Assembly (NCBI GenBank): GCA_025403435.1
Contig: CM046330.1
Coordinates: 29,842,381 to 29,906,380, forward strand
Direction of reading: 5' to 3'
Origin: Artocarpus heterophyllus
Taxonomy: Eukaryota; Streptophyta; Magnoliopsida; Rosales; Moraceae
Length of the DNA stretch: 64,000 nucleotides
Part shown: positions 23,488 through 35,154 of the stretch, piece by piece
How positions within the stretch are numbered: position 1 is the first letter of the stretch
How the letters are laid out: each line of letters opens with the position of its first letter
Program-made: the position numbers and the translations under genes
The notes under the pieces: generated by a model
Told to the model about the DNA's origin: nothing
The model's database searches: none
What the model saw: the letters and a program-made list of their open reading frames with translations, nothing else

Positions 23488-24623
23488 AATCCTATCCCTT
23501 GTAATTTGGAGCCATAATGAAGTATGCAGACAAGAATATGAGCTGAAATCCAGTTCTTCTTTATTAAGAAGTAAATAAATAATTCTTTTGAGTATTAATT
23601 TGCATCTTGAATAATATGAATGTTCAAATTCATGATTGAGTTTATGAATTTATAATTCATTAGAGAATCAATGATACTCAAAGATAAATATGTAATTAGA
23701 GAGGTTAACAAGTTTTACCTAGCTCTAATTATATATTATTCATGAACAATCAATTTATATGCAATAGTTATATCAAATGGACAAATCTAAATATGAGTAA
23801 TTGCATATCTACAATTTCAATTCAAGTTTTTAGTGAAGTAACTTTGGAATTTATAAAGAGTACCTTAATTCAAGAGTTCTAATTAATATATTGATGTTAT
23901 TGGTGTTTGAAATTATAGGTTTATTAGTCCCTATGATCCTTTTAAATACTATTTGAACAAGTGAAATTATTGGTTTAATTAATTACTTTAGAATTATAGA
24001 ATCCTAAATTAAATATCACTTAAAATATTGATTTAATTAATTAATTTAGAATTATTGGTTCTTCAAGTATCTTGCTTCTAGAATTTCTAAAGTTTCTAAT
24101 TTTGAAAAATATGTTTTTTTAGATTAGGAATTTAAATTTTAGAAACAAATTAGAATGGGTAATAAATAGTATTCTTCTCCATACTGAAAGGAGACTAGCG
24201 CCACACACATAGAGAGATTCTTTGTGTGTGGTGCCAACATCAGATTAGGAAAAGAAAAAATTATCTTTTTTTAATTAAATATGTGATATTTAATTCAGAA
24301 TTAGAAGGAGACTTTTAGAATTAATTGGGTATCCTTGTTTCTTTATAAATAGAGGGCACCTCTATTGATTCAATACACAATTAGAGAATCCAATTTTCGA
24401 TTGTGAAAACTCTATCAGTTTCAATATAGTAGGCATATAGAAGGGAGAGAAAAAGAGAAAAAGAGTGCTCCCATTCCCAGTACTGCTTTGCTCATGTGTT
24501 TAGATTAGTGGAAGAGAAAAATAAGAAGAATGATCAACTAAAAATCCTTAATCCTTTTATGCTCACATGTATGTCCAAGTGGTGTCAAGGACTAGACGAT
24601 GAACACAATAGAGTCATAGAGAC
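23488..24623 (+). other. AT-rich LTR-like relic, left half
   Basis: No gene is seen. The layout recalls the copia LTRs here (AGTTTTTAGTGAAGTAACTTTGGA near 23828, then GGTTTATTAGTCCC). A TATA-like CTTTATAAATAGAGG lies at about 24340, with a purine-rich segment near 24440. I suspect a diverged copia-type LTR; it may instead be ordinary intergenic DNA. It continues at 37433 across the Tat insertion (duplicated GAGAC). Confidence 0.3.
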
Positions 24624-25251
24624 TGTTGATGCTTACCGTTGTCCGACGTCGGATCAACACCCACGTGCGGCTGCGCACGTTCTGACCTCTTCTTAGGCTT
24701 GCCCCTGACCGGGAGTGTGTACCTGCAAGAGGGATGATACGGAGAATAGTGGGGTTAGTCAATAGACCAGGGCTCCTCGATGCTCAAGGCAGGTATTGCT
24801 CGGCAGAGGTCGGCAGCTAGTTAGGTGTGTAGAAATCTCTCCCTCGAATGTCATAAATGCATCCTATTTATAGGCCACCACTTGGATCGGGTGCAAGATG
24901 GGTTTTGCCCATCACCCGGGTGTCACATCAAGGTGTGTCAGGCAGTAGGTAACAAGTGTCGTGCCCATCGCCCAATGGATTGGACTCTATCGGACGACAG
25001 CTCATTTTCCTGGTGTTGGCCTACAAGGGCGAGTAGTAGCCTATATTTATGAGTAACGTAGTCTGACTCGAGCTACTGTACATCCCGAGGTGGCAGCCTT
25101 CTTGGGGCGCGCACTCGAATGCCTGAGAGGCACCTCGGGAAGGAGTATAAAGCGTCGGGGACTGACTGTAAACTCCCTGAGGTCTGCCGAGCATAATTGC
25201 CAACCACCAAAGTTAATGTCCTCAGTGGTGGCGCCGAGCTTACCCTCAACA
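24624..25251 (-). repeat. 3' LTR of the Tat element
   Basis: 628 bases, TGTTGATGC...CTCAACA on the + strand, matching the right LTR. The next bases, TTAGCCCCCCAG, read CTGGGGGGCTAA on the minus strand and form the polypurine tract. Confidence 0.93.
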
Positions 25252-25790
25252 TTAGCCCCCCAGTTCACCTAGTCGGTGTTTGGCCAGGTGGACTATGCCG
25301 AGTGGGTGAGATCGGCTCAAAGAGGAAGACCAAGCGACACTTGGAAGCGGGGTGAGGTGAAAAGACACGTGGATCAGACGGGGGATGCGTGTCGCATCGC
25401 AGCCGTCTGCGCGGCTGTCAGGTGTATTAATTGCACCTCTTGGGTTTTCGAGCTCAAGTTTCCCGCCCAAAATGGCTATAAATAGGGCCTCCTCCTTCGT
25501 AATTTACACTTCATTTTCAGAAACTTTGCGCCCGAATAGTTTTAGCTATCGAGCTTAAGTTCAATAGCCGAGAACATCATCTCCTGAGCTCAAGCTACCG
25601 AGAACCCTATCAGGTAATTTCCTGAGTGAAAATTAGTGATTTATCTGACTCCCAGAACGTAGAGGTTTCATGGTCGAAAAGTAGCGAGGAGAGCAGTAGC
25701 TCTTCTTCGACCCAATCCGACGTCGAGGTGGAGTCCCCAAGATGGGACGGGGCCGGTCGGCTGGAGTAGATCCTAAGGGTCGATTCTCAG
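25252..25790. other. Tat 3' region: polypurine tract and promoter/5' UTR of the antisense gene
   Basis: Non-coding in the retroelement's own direction. On the + strand it holds TATAAATA at 25477-25484 and a probable 5'-UTR intron (CAG|GTAATT near 25610 to CCCAG near 25654). An upstream extension of the antisense reading frame contains one TAG near 25767. Confidence 0.5.
25477..25484 (+). promoter_or_regulatory. TATA box for the antisense gene
   Basis: GGCTATAAATAGGGC is a near-perfect plant TATA box oriented to the right, about 310 bases before the antisense ATG, facing opposite to gag-pol. Confidence 0.55.
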
Positions 25791-28179
25791 ATGGTACCCG
25801 AGCATAAGTTCTTAAACATGCTGGACGGGCGTAAGCTCATTAGGCCATCCAGGGAGCAAGACCCTTATTTGGGGGCGACGATAGCAGGCTCTTCCTGAGT
25901 TCTTCTGAGGGAGAGGAACGAGCTTCAGGCCCAAGAGGATGCTCCGAGCACCTCGGGTTTGCATGCTAGGGCCCCCGCCCAAGTTGCGGGGGTGATCACG
26001 ATTGATGTCTCCGATGAGGAGCATGCAGCCGAGGAAGCAGAGATGGAACAGCCAGAGATGGAGCAGGAGGTCCAGGTCACCCGCGTGCGGGGTGTAACGG
26101 CATATCGGGTAAGCCGTCCTGGGCAAACCTCAGTGGCAGGGTATACGAGCGCCATCATGGAGTTGCGGTTAGAGAACCTACGCGCCGAGTATGGTATCCC
26201 TGCGGATGTGATTCTCGCCGTCCCCGGTGAGGGAGACTCACCTTTAGACGCACCGGAGGGTTTCATCACGCTCTACACCGAGTTCTTCAGGGCCGAGCTG
26301 CGTCTACCATTGCACCGTTTTCTCTGCCAGGCACTCAACGAGTTTAACTTGTGCCCGGCTCAACTGAACCCGAACAGCTATCGGTCACTGATCGGGATGT
26401 ACATCCTATGGAAGTACCACCGGAGTACCGAAATGCCGCTGGAGGCCTTCAAACAAGTATTCAAGATGAAGAAGCTTCCTCGGCAGTCTGGCTGGTATTA
26501 CTTCACCGGCTTCAGGAAGGATTTTATCCTGAGCAACCCCGACTCGGACAAGTTATGGAAGTACGAGTGGTTCTACGCCGGGGGAAACTTTTTGGCTAGA
26601 GCCGGTGAAGCCGTCCCCGAGGATGAGCAGGTGCCGAGGTCATTTGAGCAGGGGCACGTTTGGACCAAGCATCCTTGGGCACCAAGCTGCGTAATAAAGG
26701 CCGTGGATGAGCTGTTCGAGAAGCCGGAGCCATCCAGACAACAGTCCTTCCTCCTGAGGAAGGACACTTTATCCAATTATGGCTAGTTTGGGGAGTCTAG
26801 CAGCCTTCCCCGAGCTATTTGTCCTGCCCAAGGGGCCGGGCAGGTTACAGTTGCTCGTTTGAGTGCCGCGGATGTTCCAGGGCCAAGCACTTCCCGGTCC
26901 GGGTGGCCGATGAGGGACCCTTCTACGTCCAATTCTGAGGACTCGTCCAGTGGCTCCTTCAATGCGGGGCCACCTGTAGCCGACGAGGACCTCGAGGACG
27001 TGATTAGGTTCCTATACCCGTCTCGCCAACTCTAGATCGGAGGTTAGCCTGGAACTTTATTTTTAATCATCCCTTTTTTTTATTCCGATCTTGCTTTGAC
27101 TTGACATTTCTTGTGCAGAAATGACGGCACCGACCTCCTGTGCTGACAGGCGTGCCCAGATGGCAAGTTTGAGGAAGGGCAAGGGCAAGGCTATCGACGT
27201 TGGGAGAAAACGCAAGCGGACGCCGATGCCCGAGCTCCCGACCCGCACCGGGCAGACCTCCTCATCAGTCCAAGTTCCACCACTTCCACCATAGCCGACC
27301 AGGGCCTCACCAGAGGTCAGTTTAGCAGACGAGGCCACCAGGGCTTCTGTCGAGGACCTCTAGAGAAGGCGCCTGGACTACCGTGGTATGGTTCTTGAGC
27401 GCCTCGGAGACGCGGTTCCCCAGGATGACTTCTTCATGAACATTCGGGGTGAGGACTTCCAGAGTGTATGCAACATAGCCCTCCGAGCCATTGCCTCTGT
27501 AAGTATCGGAGCTAATCAATAGTTCTTTTCTTATGATATATTGCCGAGGACTGACGTTCTAATTTTTGCAGTCGAGCGCCGTGGTGCATATGGTGCACTC
27601 CATTGGGATGAAGGAGTCCACAAGGAGAAAGAGATGCACAAAAAGACCCTCCTGAAGAAGTTGGACTCCGACAAGAAGCTCAGTGAGAAGAACATTGAGC
27701 TAGACCAAGCCAAGGAGTCTCTCAAACAATCCCAGGAGGAAGCTCGGAAGGCAAGGGCCGAGGTCGAGGACATGTCGAGGCTGCTCAAGGAGGCGGAAGA
27801 TAAAGCTGCATGGCTGGAAGATAAAGCTGCACGGCTTGAGGGGCAGTTGGCAACCCTGCAAGCGAAGCACCAACAATTTGTGGCCGGGCTCCCCAACCGC
27901 TTAGCCAGTGCGGTCGAGGAGTTTAAGACATCCCCGGAGTATGTTGATCTCTACTACGATGACATGACAGACCTCCGCGATCATCTGATAGAAAAGCACC
28001 CCGAGGCAGCTGGATTCGACTGGTCGGTCATCGTCGAGCCAGACCAAGATGATGTCGAACAACAGCGGGGTGTTGAGGATGAGGTCGTCGTGGTGGACGG
28101 TGACGACGATGGGGATGAGCAGGTCGCCGAGGGAGGCAGGGACGAGGACGCGGCTAGGGACGAGACCCAGGCAGATTGA
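25791..28179 (+). pseudogene. Antisense spliced gene in the Tat element (Transposase_28-like plus coiled coil)
   Basis: Three probable exons run opposite to gag-pol: 25791-27042, 27119-27498 and 27572-28179, with GT-AG introns of 76 and 73 bases. The first junction is in frame; the second is one base out, so a small indel is likely. Exon 1 carries LRLPLHRFLCQALNEFNL, CPAQLNPNSYRSLIGMY and GWYYFTGFRKDF. To me this is the plant family called putative gypsy type transposon (Pfam PF04195), whose function is unknown. Exon 3 is rich in Lys, Glu and Leu with heptad-like spacing (coiled coil) and ends in a very acidic tail. In-frame stops at 25896 (TGA), 26784, 27034, about 27291 and 27361 (TAG) show decay. 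An AATAAA follows at 28253. Confidence 0.7.
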
Positions 28180-28941
28180 ACCTCTTTTTTTTCCTTTTTT
28201 TTTCTTTTATTCGGGCTCGGGAGGTGCCCAGTTTCCTTGTACCTCCCCGATAAATAAAGATTTCCCCTTTTGCCTTCATTGTTTTCTTACATGTAGTTTT
28301 GTTTTATTTTACATCCCACATAATTTTCAAAGTTAGGCACTTCTCGGGGAGGATCCTAGGTTGGGAACCAGCTATCTTGACTTTACCTTGCTCGCTCGAC
28401 TTATCCGACGATGTAGGTTTAGTACCTATGTTGTCGAGTTAATCCGAGTAGTCATCATTCTCGGTCACTCCGAGTAGTTTTCCTTACCTGCTTTGTTATC
28501 CAAGCAGGTTTAGGTTTCTGATCTCGGTCGGGCGGAATATAGACGGCGTATAACTACCCTTACCCTGTTGCCCCCGTAGACTTGTTTAAGTTTTAAAGAA
28601 ACTTTACAAGTGTAGGACTAGTCGGACATGTAAATGTGTCGAGCAACTTAAAGGCTTGTCTGTACGGCGACAGACATATGATTGATATACCGACCAGCCC
28701 CCCGGCCCGGTTTAACAAGGATGACTCTCCCTTGATGGGAGTTAGCGTCCTGTCCTCCGAGCTGGAGTTGTGGCATCTTGGACATACTTTTCCCTTAAAT
28801 ACATTACTCAAGTGGAATGATATTTGGGAAGTTGTGCTCCATTAATGTAATATTTACATGGATTTTTCTAGCCCTACTCAGCAGGTCCAGTTACAAAAGA
28901 ATTGTGGCCAGAGGTCAAAAAAGGGAGTCTGGCTCTGAATT
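28180..28941. other. Spacer between antisense gene and gag-pol 3' end
   Basis: The two transcription units converge here. AATAAA at 28253-28258 would serve the + strand antisense transcript. Nothing else is recognisable; the small ORFs at 28593-28845 show no family feature. Confidence 0.5.
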
Positions 28942-31900
28942 TTAAGAATAGAATCTTTTTAAGAGCTTGGCATTCCATGGATGCCCGAGCTGATTCCCCT
29001 CCGTATCGGTCAACCTGTAAGCGCCTGGTCGTACGATACCCTCGACTCTAAACGGACCTTCCCATTTCGGACCAAAGGACCCGAGACCGGGTTGTTGAAC
29101 TGTGACCTTCTTCATCACTAAGTCACCAACTTTAAAGCTTCTCGGCTGAACCCTTTTGTTGTAATACCGAGCTGCTACCTGGTTCCGAGCTGCATTACGA
29201 ATTGATGCTCGGTTCCTTTTCTCTTCAAGTAGATCGAGCTTGGTCAACATGAGCTCCTCGTTCAGAGCCTCCTCGTATCGCTCAACCCTTAAGCTGGGTA
29301 ATCCTACTTCGGCTGGAATGACAACCTCTGCCCCGTAGACCAGGGAGAACGATGTCTCGCCAGTCACAGCTCGGGTAGTTGTCCGGTATGCCTAGAGCAC
29401 TTGGGGTAGTTCGTCAATCCACGCACCCTTAAGCCCCTCGAGTTTTTTCTTCAGGTTATCTTTAATTGTCTTGTTCACGGCCTCAACCTGGCCGTTACTC
29501 TGCGGATAGCTTGGGGAGGAGAAAACCTTCTTAATGCCAAGCTTCTCGCATAGATGACATAGACCCGAGGAGTCAAACTATTTGGCATTGTCAGTCACAA
29601 TAGTGTGCAGGATTTCGAACTAGCAGACGATGTTTTTCCATACAAAGCTGGTACACTTGGCTTCAGTCATGTTGGTATAGGGTTCAACCTCGATCCACTT
29701 CGTCAGATAGTCTATGGCCACTATACAGTATCTGAATTGCGAGCGGGCCGGCGGGAGAGGCCTAATCAGGTCGATGGCCCATTTTGCAAATGGTCAAGCC
29801 GAGGTCACTGGATTGAGAGGCTCAGCGTGTGAGCCTAGCATTCTAGCAAATTGCTGGCATTTGAGGCATTTTCGTGCAAAGTTCCCGCAGTCTTGCTGCA
29901 TGGTGGGCCAGTAATATCCCTACCGGAGGCACTTTTGGGCCAAGAAGCATCCTCCGAAATGATTGCCGCATAGGCCTTCGTGGATCTCGCTCATTAGATA
30001 TTCGGCCTCCTTGGGGTCCAAGCATCTTAAGCATGGTGTAGTGTAGCCTCGCCGGTATAACTTTCCTCCAATCATCGAATACCGGGCCGAGCTGTTACGT
30101 ATCCGATGTGCCTCTTCTCGGTCGTCGGGTAACTTAGCTATGGTCAGGTATCGGATGATCGGGTCCATCCAGGTACATGCCGGCTCCTCGGCCAAGCTCA
30201 TGACCTCCTTTATTATGCTTGGTTCGGGCAGTCTTTCAATGGGGACCGACGTCAAGTCACTTCCACCCAATCCGGAAGCCAATCAGGCTAGGACGTCGGC
30301 TTCTGTGTTTTCAGATCGAGGGATCTGCTTAAAAGAATAGGACTTGAATTGCCCAAGCAGCCGTTTTGCCTCCTTTAAATATGCCACCATCGAGTCTGCC
30401 CGGGCCTGAAATTCTCCAATGACTTACTGTACCACTAGCATTGAGTCACTGTAGATAGTGAGGCGATTGACGCCGAGATCTTGGGCGATTCGTAGTCTGG
30501 CAAGCAAAGCTTCGTACTCCGCTTCGTTGTTAGAGGCTTTGAAGTCGAATCAGAGGGCATAGATGACCTTGTACTCGTCCGGGCTCGTTAGGATCAGCCC
30601 GGCACCCGACCCGTCGACGTAGGTAGAGCTATCGACGTGTAGTTTCCAGTTTGGCTCCAGGGGAAGGTCTTATTCACTGCAACCAGCTGTGTCAGGCTCT
30701 TCAATGGGTGACTTCTCGACTTGTGGAGTTGCCTTACCGGCTTCCATAAATTCGGCAATGAAATCCGCAAGGACCTGAGCTTTTATTATCGTGCTCGGCA
30801 CAAAATGCACATCATATTGGCCCAGCTCAACTGACCACTTGGCCATTCGGCCTGATATCTCTGGACTCTACAAAACTTGCCTCGGTGGGAACTTGGTCGG
30901 GACCCTGATGGTGTGGCCTTGGTAATATGGCCGTAGCTTCCGGACCGACATGATTAAGGCGAAGGCCAGCTTCTCCAGCGGTGGGTACCGCTCCTCGGCT
31001 CCCTGGAATGCGTGGCTGGTATAATAAACTAGTCTCCGGATCCCGTCTTCGTCTCAGACCAAGACTGAGCTAACAGCTTTCTCTGACACGGCTAAATAGG
31101 CAGTTAGAACCTCACCGGGCAAAGGTTTGGACAGGAGCGGGGGCATAGCTAGGTAAGTTTTTAAGCTTTGAAAAGCTTCCTCACACTCCCTGCTCCACTC
31201 AAACCTCCCCTTAAGTGCCTTGAAAAAAGGGTGGCACTTGTCGGTAGCTCGATAAACAAATCTTGACAAAGCAGCTACCATGCCAGTAAGCCTTTGCACA
31301 TCCTTCACCGTCTGAGGAGAATGCATGTCAATGATTGCTTGGGCTTTCGCTGGGTTGACCTCAATTCCTCGTTGATTGACTAAAAATCTGAGGAACTTGC
31401 CCGAGCTAACACCGAAAGCATATTTCGTCGGGTTGAGTTTCATCCCGTATTCCCAGAGAATGTCGAAGCTAGCTCGGAGGTCGGGCATGTGGTCCTTCGC
31501 TTGGACAGATTTTACCAACATGTCATCCACGTAGACCTCCATAGTTTTCCCGATCAGCCTAGCAAACATCTTGTTAACGAGGTGTTGATAAGTAGCCCCG
31601 GCGTTGTTGAGGCCAAACGGCATTACAACGTAACAGTATAAGCCCTGGTCAGTAACAAACGAGGTTTTAACTTGGTCTTCCTCGGCCATCCTTATCTGAT
31701 TATACCCAGAGTATGCGTGCATAAAACTCAAAAGCTCGTGCCCGGCTGTAGCATCGATGAGCTGGTCTATCCGAGGAAGTGGGAAGCAGCCTTTCAGGCA
31801 GGCCTTGATGAGATCGGTGTAGTCAATGCAGACCCGCCACATGCCGTTTGCCTTCTTGACGAGGACAACGTTCACTAACCATTTCGGGTATTTGACCTCT

Positions 31901-34611
31901 TTGATGAACCCAGCCTTCAGGAGTTTCTGGACTTCATCATTGATTGTAGCATATCTCTCCAGGTTAAAGGCCCTTCATTTTTGTATCATCGGCCAGTGAC
32001 CAGGTTAGACGTTGAACCGATGGCCGATGACGCTCGGATCAATGCTGGGCATGTCCTTATGGGACCATGCAAAAAAGTCTCGGTATTCAGAAAGAAGGGA
32101 TTCCAGGTCGGCCCAGATCTCAGGTCGTAACTATGATCCGAGTTGGACTGTGCGTTCAGGCCTTTCAGGGTCCAAGGAGAACGGTACTAAGTCTTCGACC
32201 GGGGTACCCCTTACCTCTTCCTCGGGCAACCGGGGATCCAGGTCCGCCAGCATCTTTGGTGTCGGGTCGGTTGAGAGATCGGTCTCGTCGACCGAATAGA
32301 CTGCCAGGACTCCATGTTGCTGAGCCGAGGCTGCTCGGACAGTATTTGCGTAGCAAGCCCGGGAGTCTGTCTCGGATAAGCGGATCACTCCAACGCCACC
32401 GTCGATCGGGAACTTCATCGCCAGATGATACGTCGAAACAATAGCCTTCAATCCGTTCAGCGTCGGCCGGCCAATAATGATGTTGTACTGGGAGGGTTTG
32501 TCGACAACTAAAAAGTCAACTACCCGAGTGATCCTTGCAGCTCCTTCTCTGAAAGTCACTGGGAGACTGACCTTCCCGGTTGCCCAGACACATTCGCCTA
32601 CGAAGCCAAAGAGTGGGGTCCGAACCGGGACTAATGGGGCGTTGCTTATCTTCAACTTGTCGAATGCTTGTTTAAAGAGGATGTCTACCGAACTGCCGTC
32701 GTCGATTAAGACACGCTGTACTATATTGTTGGCGATGGGCAATTCGCATACCAAGGCATCGTTGTGAGGATGCATCAATCGATCCGCTTTCTCTTTAGTG
32801 AAAGTGATTGGGGTGTCTTCTTGGTGGCATATCTTATTGATGTGCTCGGACACATTTATGAACTCACCCCGTTCGACCCGCCGAGCTTCTCTAACGTAAG
32901 ATCGTCGCCCACTCGAAGTGTCCCTGGTAACAGGCCTGTCGAATATCGTGTGGACAATATTCGGGCGATCCGAGGCGTTCCCACAGTCGATCCTTGGTCG
33001 GTTTTGTACGTCTCGGCTCGACGAATCGTTCCTTCCAGAAGCAGCCCTTGGGGTTATAACCCGCTCGACGAATTCCAATAAAAGTCCTTCTCTAACCAAT
33101 CTTTCGATCTGGTCCTTCAGCTGGATGCATTCCTTAGTAGTATGCCCCACATCCTTATGAAATTCACAAAACTTTGACTGATTGCGCTTCACCCTGCTGC
33201 CTCAGAGCTTGGGCGGTGGTGTTAGCAAATTCTTATCACTAACCTAGGCGAGCACCTCATCAATGGTCGCCACCAAGGGTGTGTAGTTTTGGAACTTACT
33301 GGTTCGCCCCTTTGGCTTATCGGCTTTCTCTTTCTTCTGTCTCTTGGCATGCTCGGTACTGCCCTACTTCGGTGCCTTTTTCTGCTTCTTATCCTTCTTT
33401 GTTCCGCTTGGGCCAGCCTCTTCCCGGTGGCTCTTCATGTACTCGACGGCGTCTGCGTGTCTCTGGGCGTACCTGAGCATTTGTGAAAACGTGCTCGGTT
33501 GCTCAAAGGCCAAGGACCACTTCAGCTTCTCGTCTCGGAGGCCCCCTACAAAAATGTGTTTGAGGGTCTCATCTTCGACGTGCTTGACCTCGAGAGCTGC
33601 CCGGGTAAACTGGTTAATGTAATCTCTGACGTTGCCGTCTCCCTACTTAACGGCATACAGGCAAGTTATTTCTTTTCTTCACGTCTTAGTTGTGGAGAAT
33701 GCGGAGGAGAAGGCATCAGCCAGATGCCGAAAAGAAGGAATTGACCCAGGTTCGAGTCGTCGGAACCACTGCCGGGCAAGGCCCGTAAGAGTGAGTGAGA
33801 AGGCTTTGCACATCGCCGCATCGCTGGCGTTCTGTAGTAGCATGTGTCCCTGAAAGAGTTCGACATGCTCATCAGCATCAGTGGTCCCATCATAAGACTT
33901 GATCTGTGGGACCTTGAACTTTGGCGGCATGGGCGCCCACATTATGTTATCTGAAAAAGGTGGGTCTTGAGCTCCTGTCTCATCTAGACCGAATCTACAA
34001 TTCTGGATCTCGTCAATTTGTCGCTACAGTGCCCAGAACTGGCGGCTATTGGTGTCTTCAGGCAGTTCGACCCGATAGGGTACTCCGCCCTCAACACGGC
34101 CTCCAGCTCTGGCGTGGCGATTTCTGTTTATTCCTTGAGACCCGAGCCGGTCAAATACCGAGGCTCGGGAACCTTATGGTGAAGGGGCACGGGCCATTCG
34201 GTGTCCCATTCGGTGTTCCTGAACTAGTCTATTGCCAACTGGGATTCCCCTGGTGGATCCTACAGACTGCTCGGATTGGCTTTGTTGTGGGTTTGCTGCA
34301 CTTCGCTCAACCCGACCTCCGGCCTGGTCATCTTGGGCCGGGGGCGACAGAGCTGGTGCAGCTTGCCGTTGAGCTTGTTGTATGAGCTGCTGAGTTAGGA
34401 TCCGGACAACGTCTGTAAGCTCTCGGATCAGATCTTGGGTGGCAGGGGCATCCACCGGCTCTGCCCTGGCCGTACTTCCTTGCCCCCCTGACCGGGATCT
34501 CGTGGTCCGAGGACGGCCCCTAGGCCGGCCTGTGGCTGGTTGCCTATTTCTCGCCTCGCCCGACCCCTCCGGTCAGGCTGTCTCATCTCTGGCGTTACCT
34601 CGAGTTGTCAT
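28942..34611 (-). pseudogene. Tat-type gypsy gag-pol, single frame broken only by stop codons
   Basis: Read on the minus strand from the ATG at 34611 (MTTRGNARDETA). All recognisable pieces share one frame, so no net frameshift is present over about 1890 codons. Order: Gln-rich gag N-terminus (34455-34174); gag core (33942-33679, with LTGLARQWFRRLEPGSI); a second gag part with a CEFHKDVGHTTKEC finger, then the protease (32131-33192, with VLIDDGSSVDILF); reverse transcriptase (31875-31054, with PFGLNNAGATYQ and YVDDMLVKS); RNase H (around 31030-30850); an archaeal-type RNase H (around 30640-30480, with [14 protein letters not shown]); integrase zinc domain (30282-29920), core (TDNAK near 29590) and C-terminus to 28942. 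Breaks are nonsense codons such as the TGA near 34575, TAA at 34174, TGA near 31052 and TAG near 29580. Confidence 0.9.
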
Positions 34612-34680
34612 CTCGGGAGTCGGAAGTGATGTAGCTGAAGTGAGGATAAAGGCGTAGGGGCCCTCCTTCTAGCGCCAAAA
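34612..34680 (-). other. Primer-binding site and short leader of the Tat element
   Basis: On the minus strand the LTR is followed by TTTTGGCGCTAGAAGGAGGG, the usual place and form (TGGCGC...) of a Tat primer-binding site. The gag ATG follows within 70 bases. Confidence 0.7.
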
Positions 34681-35154
34681 TGTTTATGCTTACCGTTGTC
34701 CGGCGTCGGAACAACACCCACGTGCGGCTGTGCACGTTCTGACCTCTTCTTAGGCTTGCCCTTGACCGGGAGTGTGTACCTGCAAGAGGGATGATATGGA
34801 GAATAGTGGGGTTAGTCAATAGACAAGGGCTCCCCGATGCTCAAGGTAGGTATTGCTCGGCAGAGGTCGACAGCTAGTTAGGTGTGTAGAAATCTCTCCC
34901 TCGAATGTCATAAATGCATCCTATTTATAGGCCACCACTTGGATCGGGTGCAAGATGGGTTTTGCCCATCACCCGGGTGTCACATCAAGATGTGTCAGGC
35001 AGTAGGTAACAAGTGTCGCGCCCATCGCCCAATGGATTAGACTCTATCGGACGGCAGCTCATTTGCCTGGTGTTGGCCTACAAGGGCGAGTAGTAGCCTA
35101 TATTTATGAGTAACGTAGTCTGACCCAAGCTACTGTACATCCCGAGGTGGCAGT
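34681..35154 (-). repeat. 5' LTR of the Tat element, first part
   Basis: 474 bases matching 24624-25097. It is interrupted by the solo LTR at 35155 and continued by 37274-37427 (154 bases). Together these make 628, equal to the other LTR. Confidence 0.93.

Noticed and set aside
27063..27896. Minus-strand ORFs of 91 and 121 codons near the antisense gene
   Set aside because: They are shadows of the GC-rich exons on the + strand; the second is Ser-rich only because it reads the Glu/Lys/Ala coiled coil backwards.
32012..34385. Several + strand ORFs (32067-32444, 32764-33081, 33279-33744, 33921-34385)
   Set aside because: They are complements of the Tat gag and protease frame; high GC content leaves opposite frames open, and none shows a domain or splice context.
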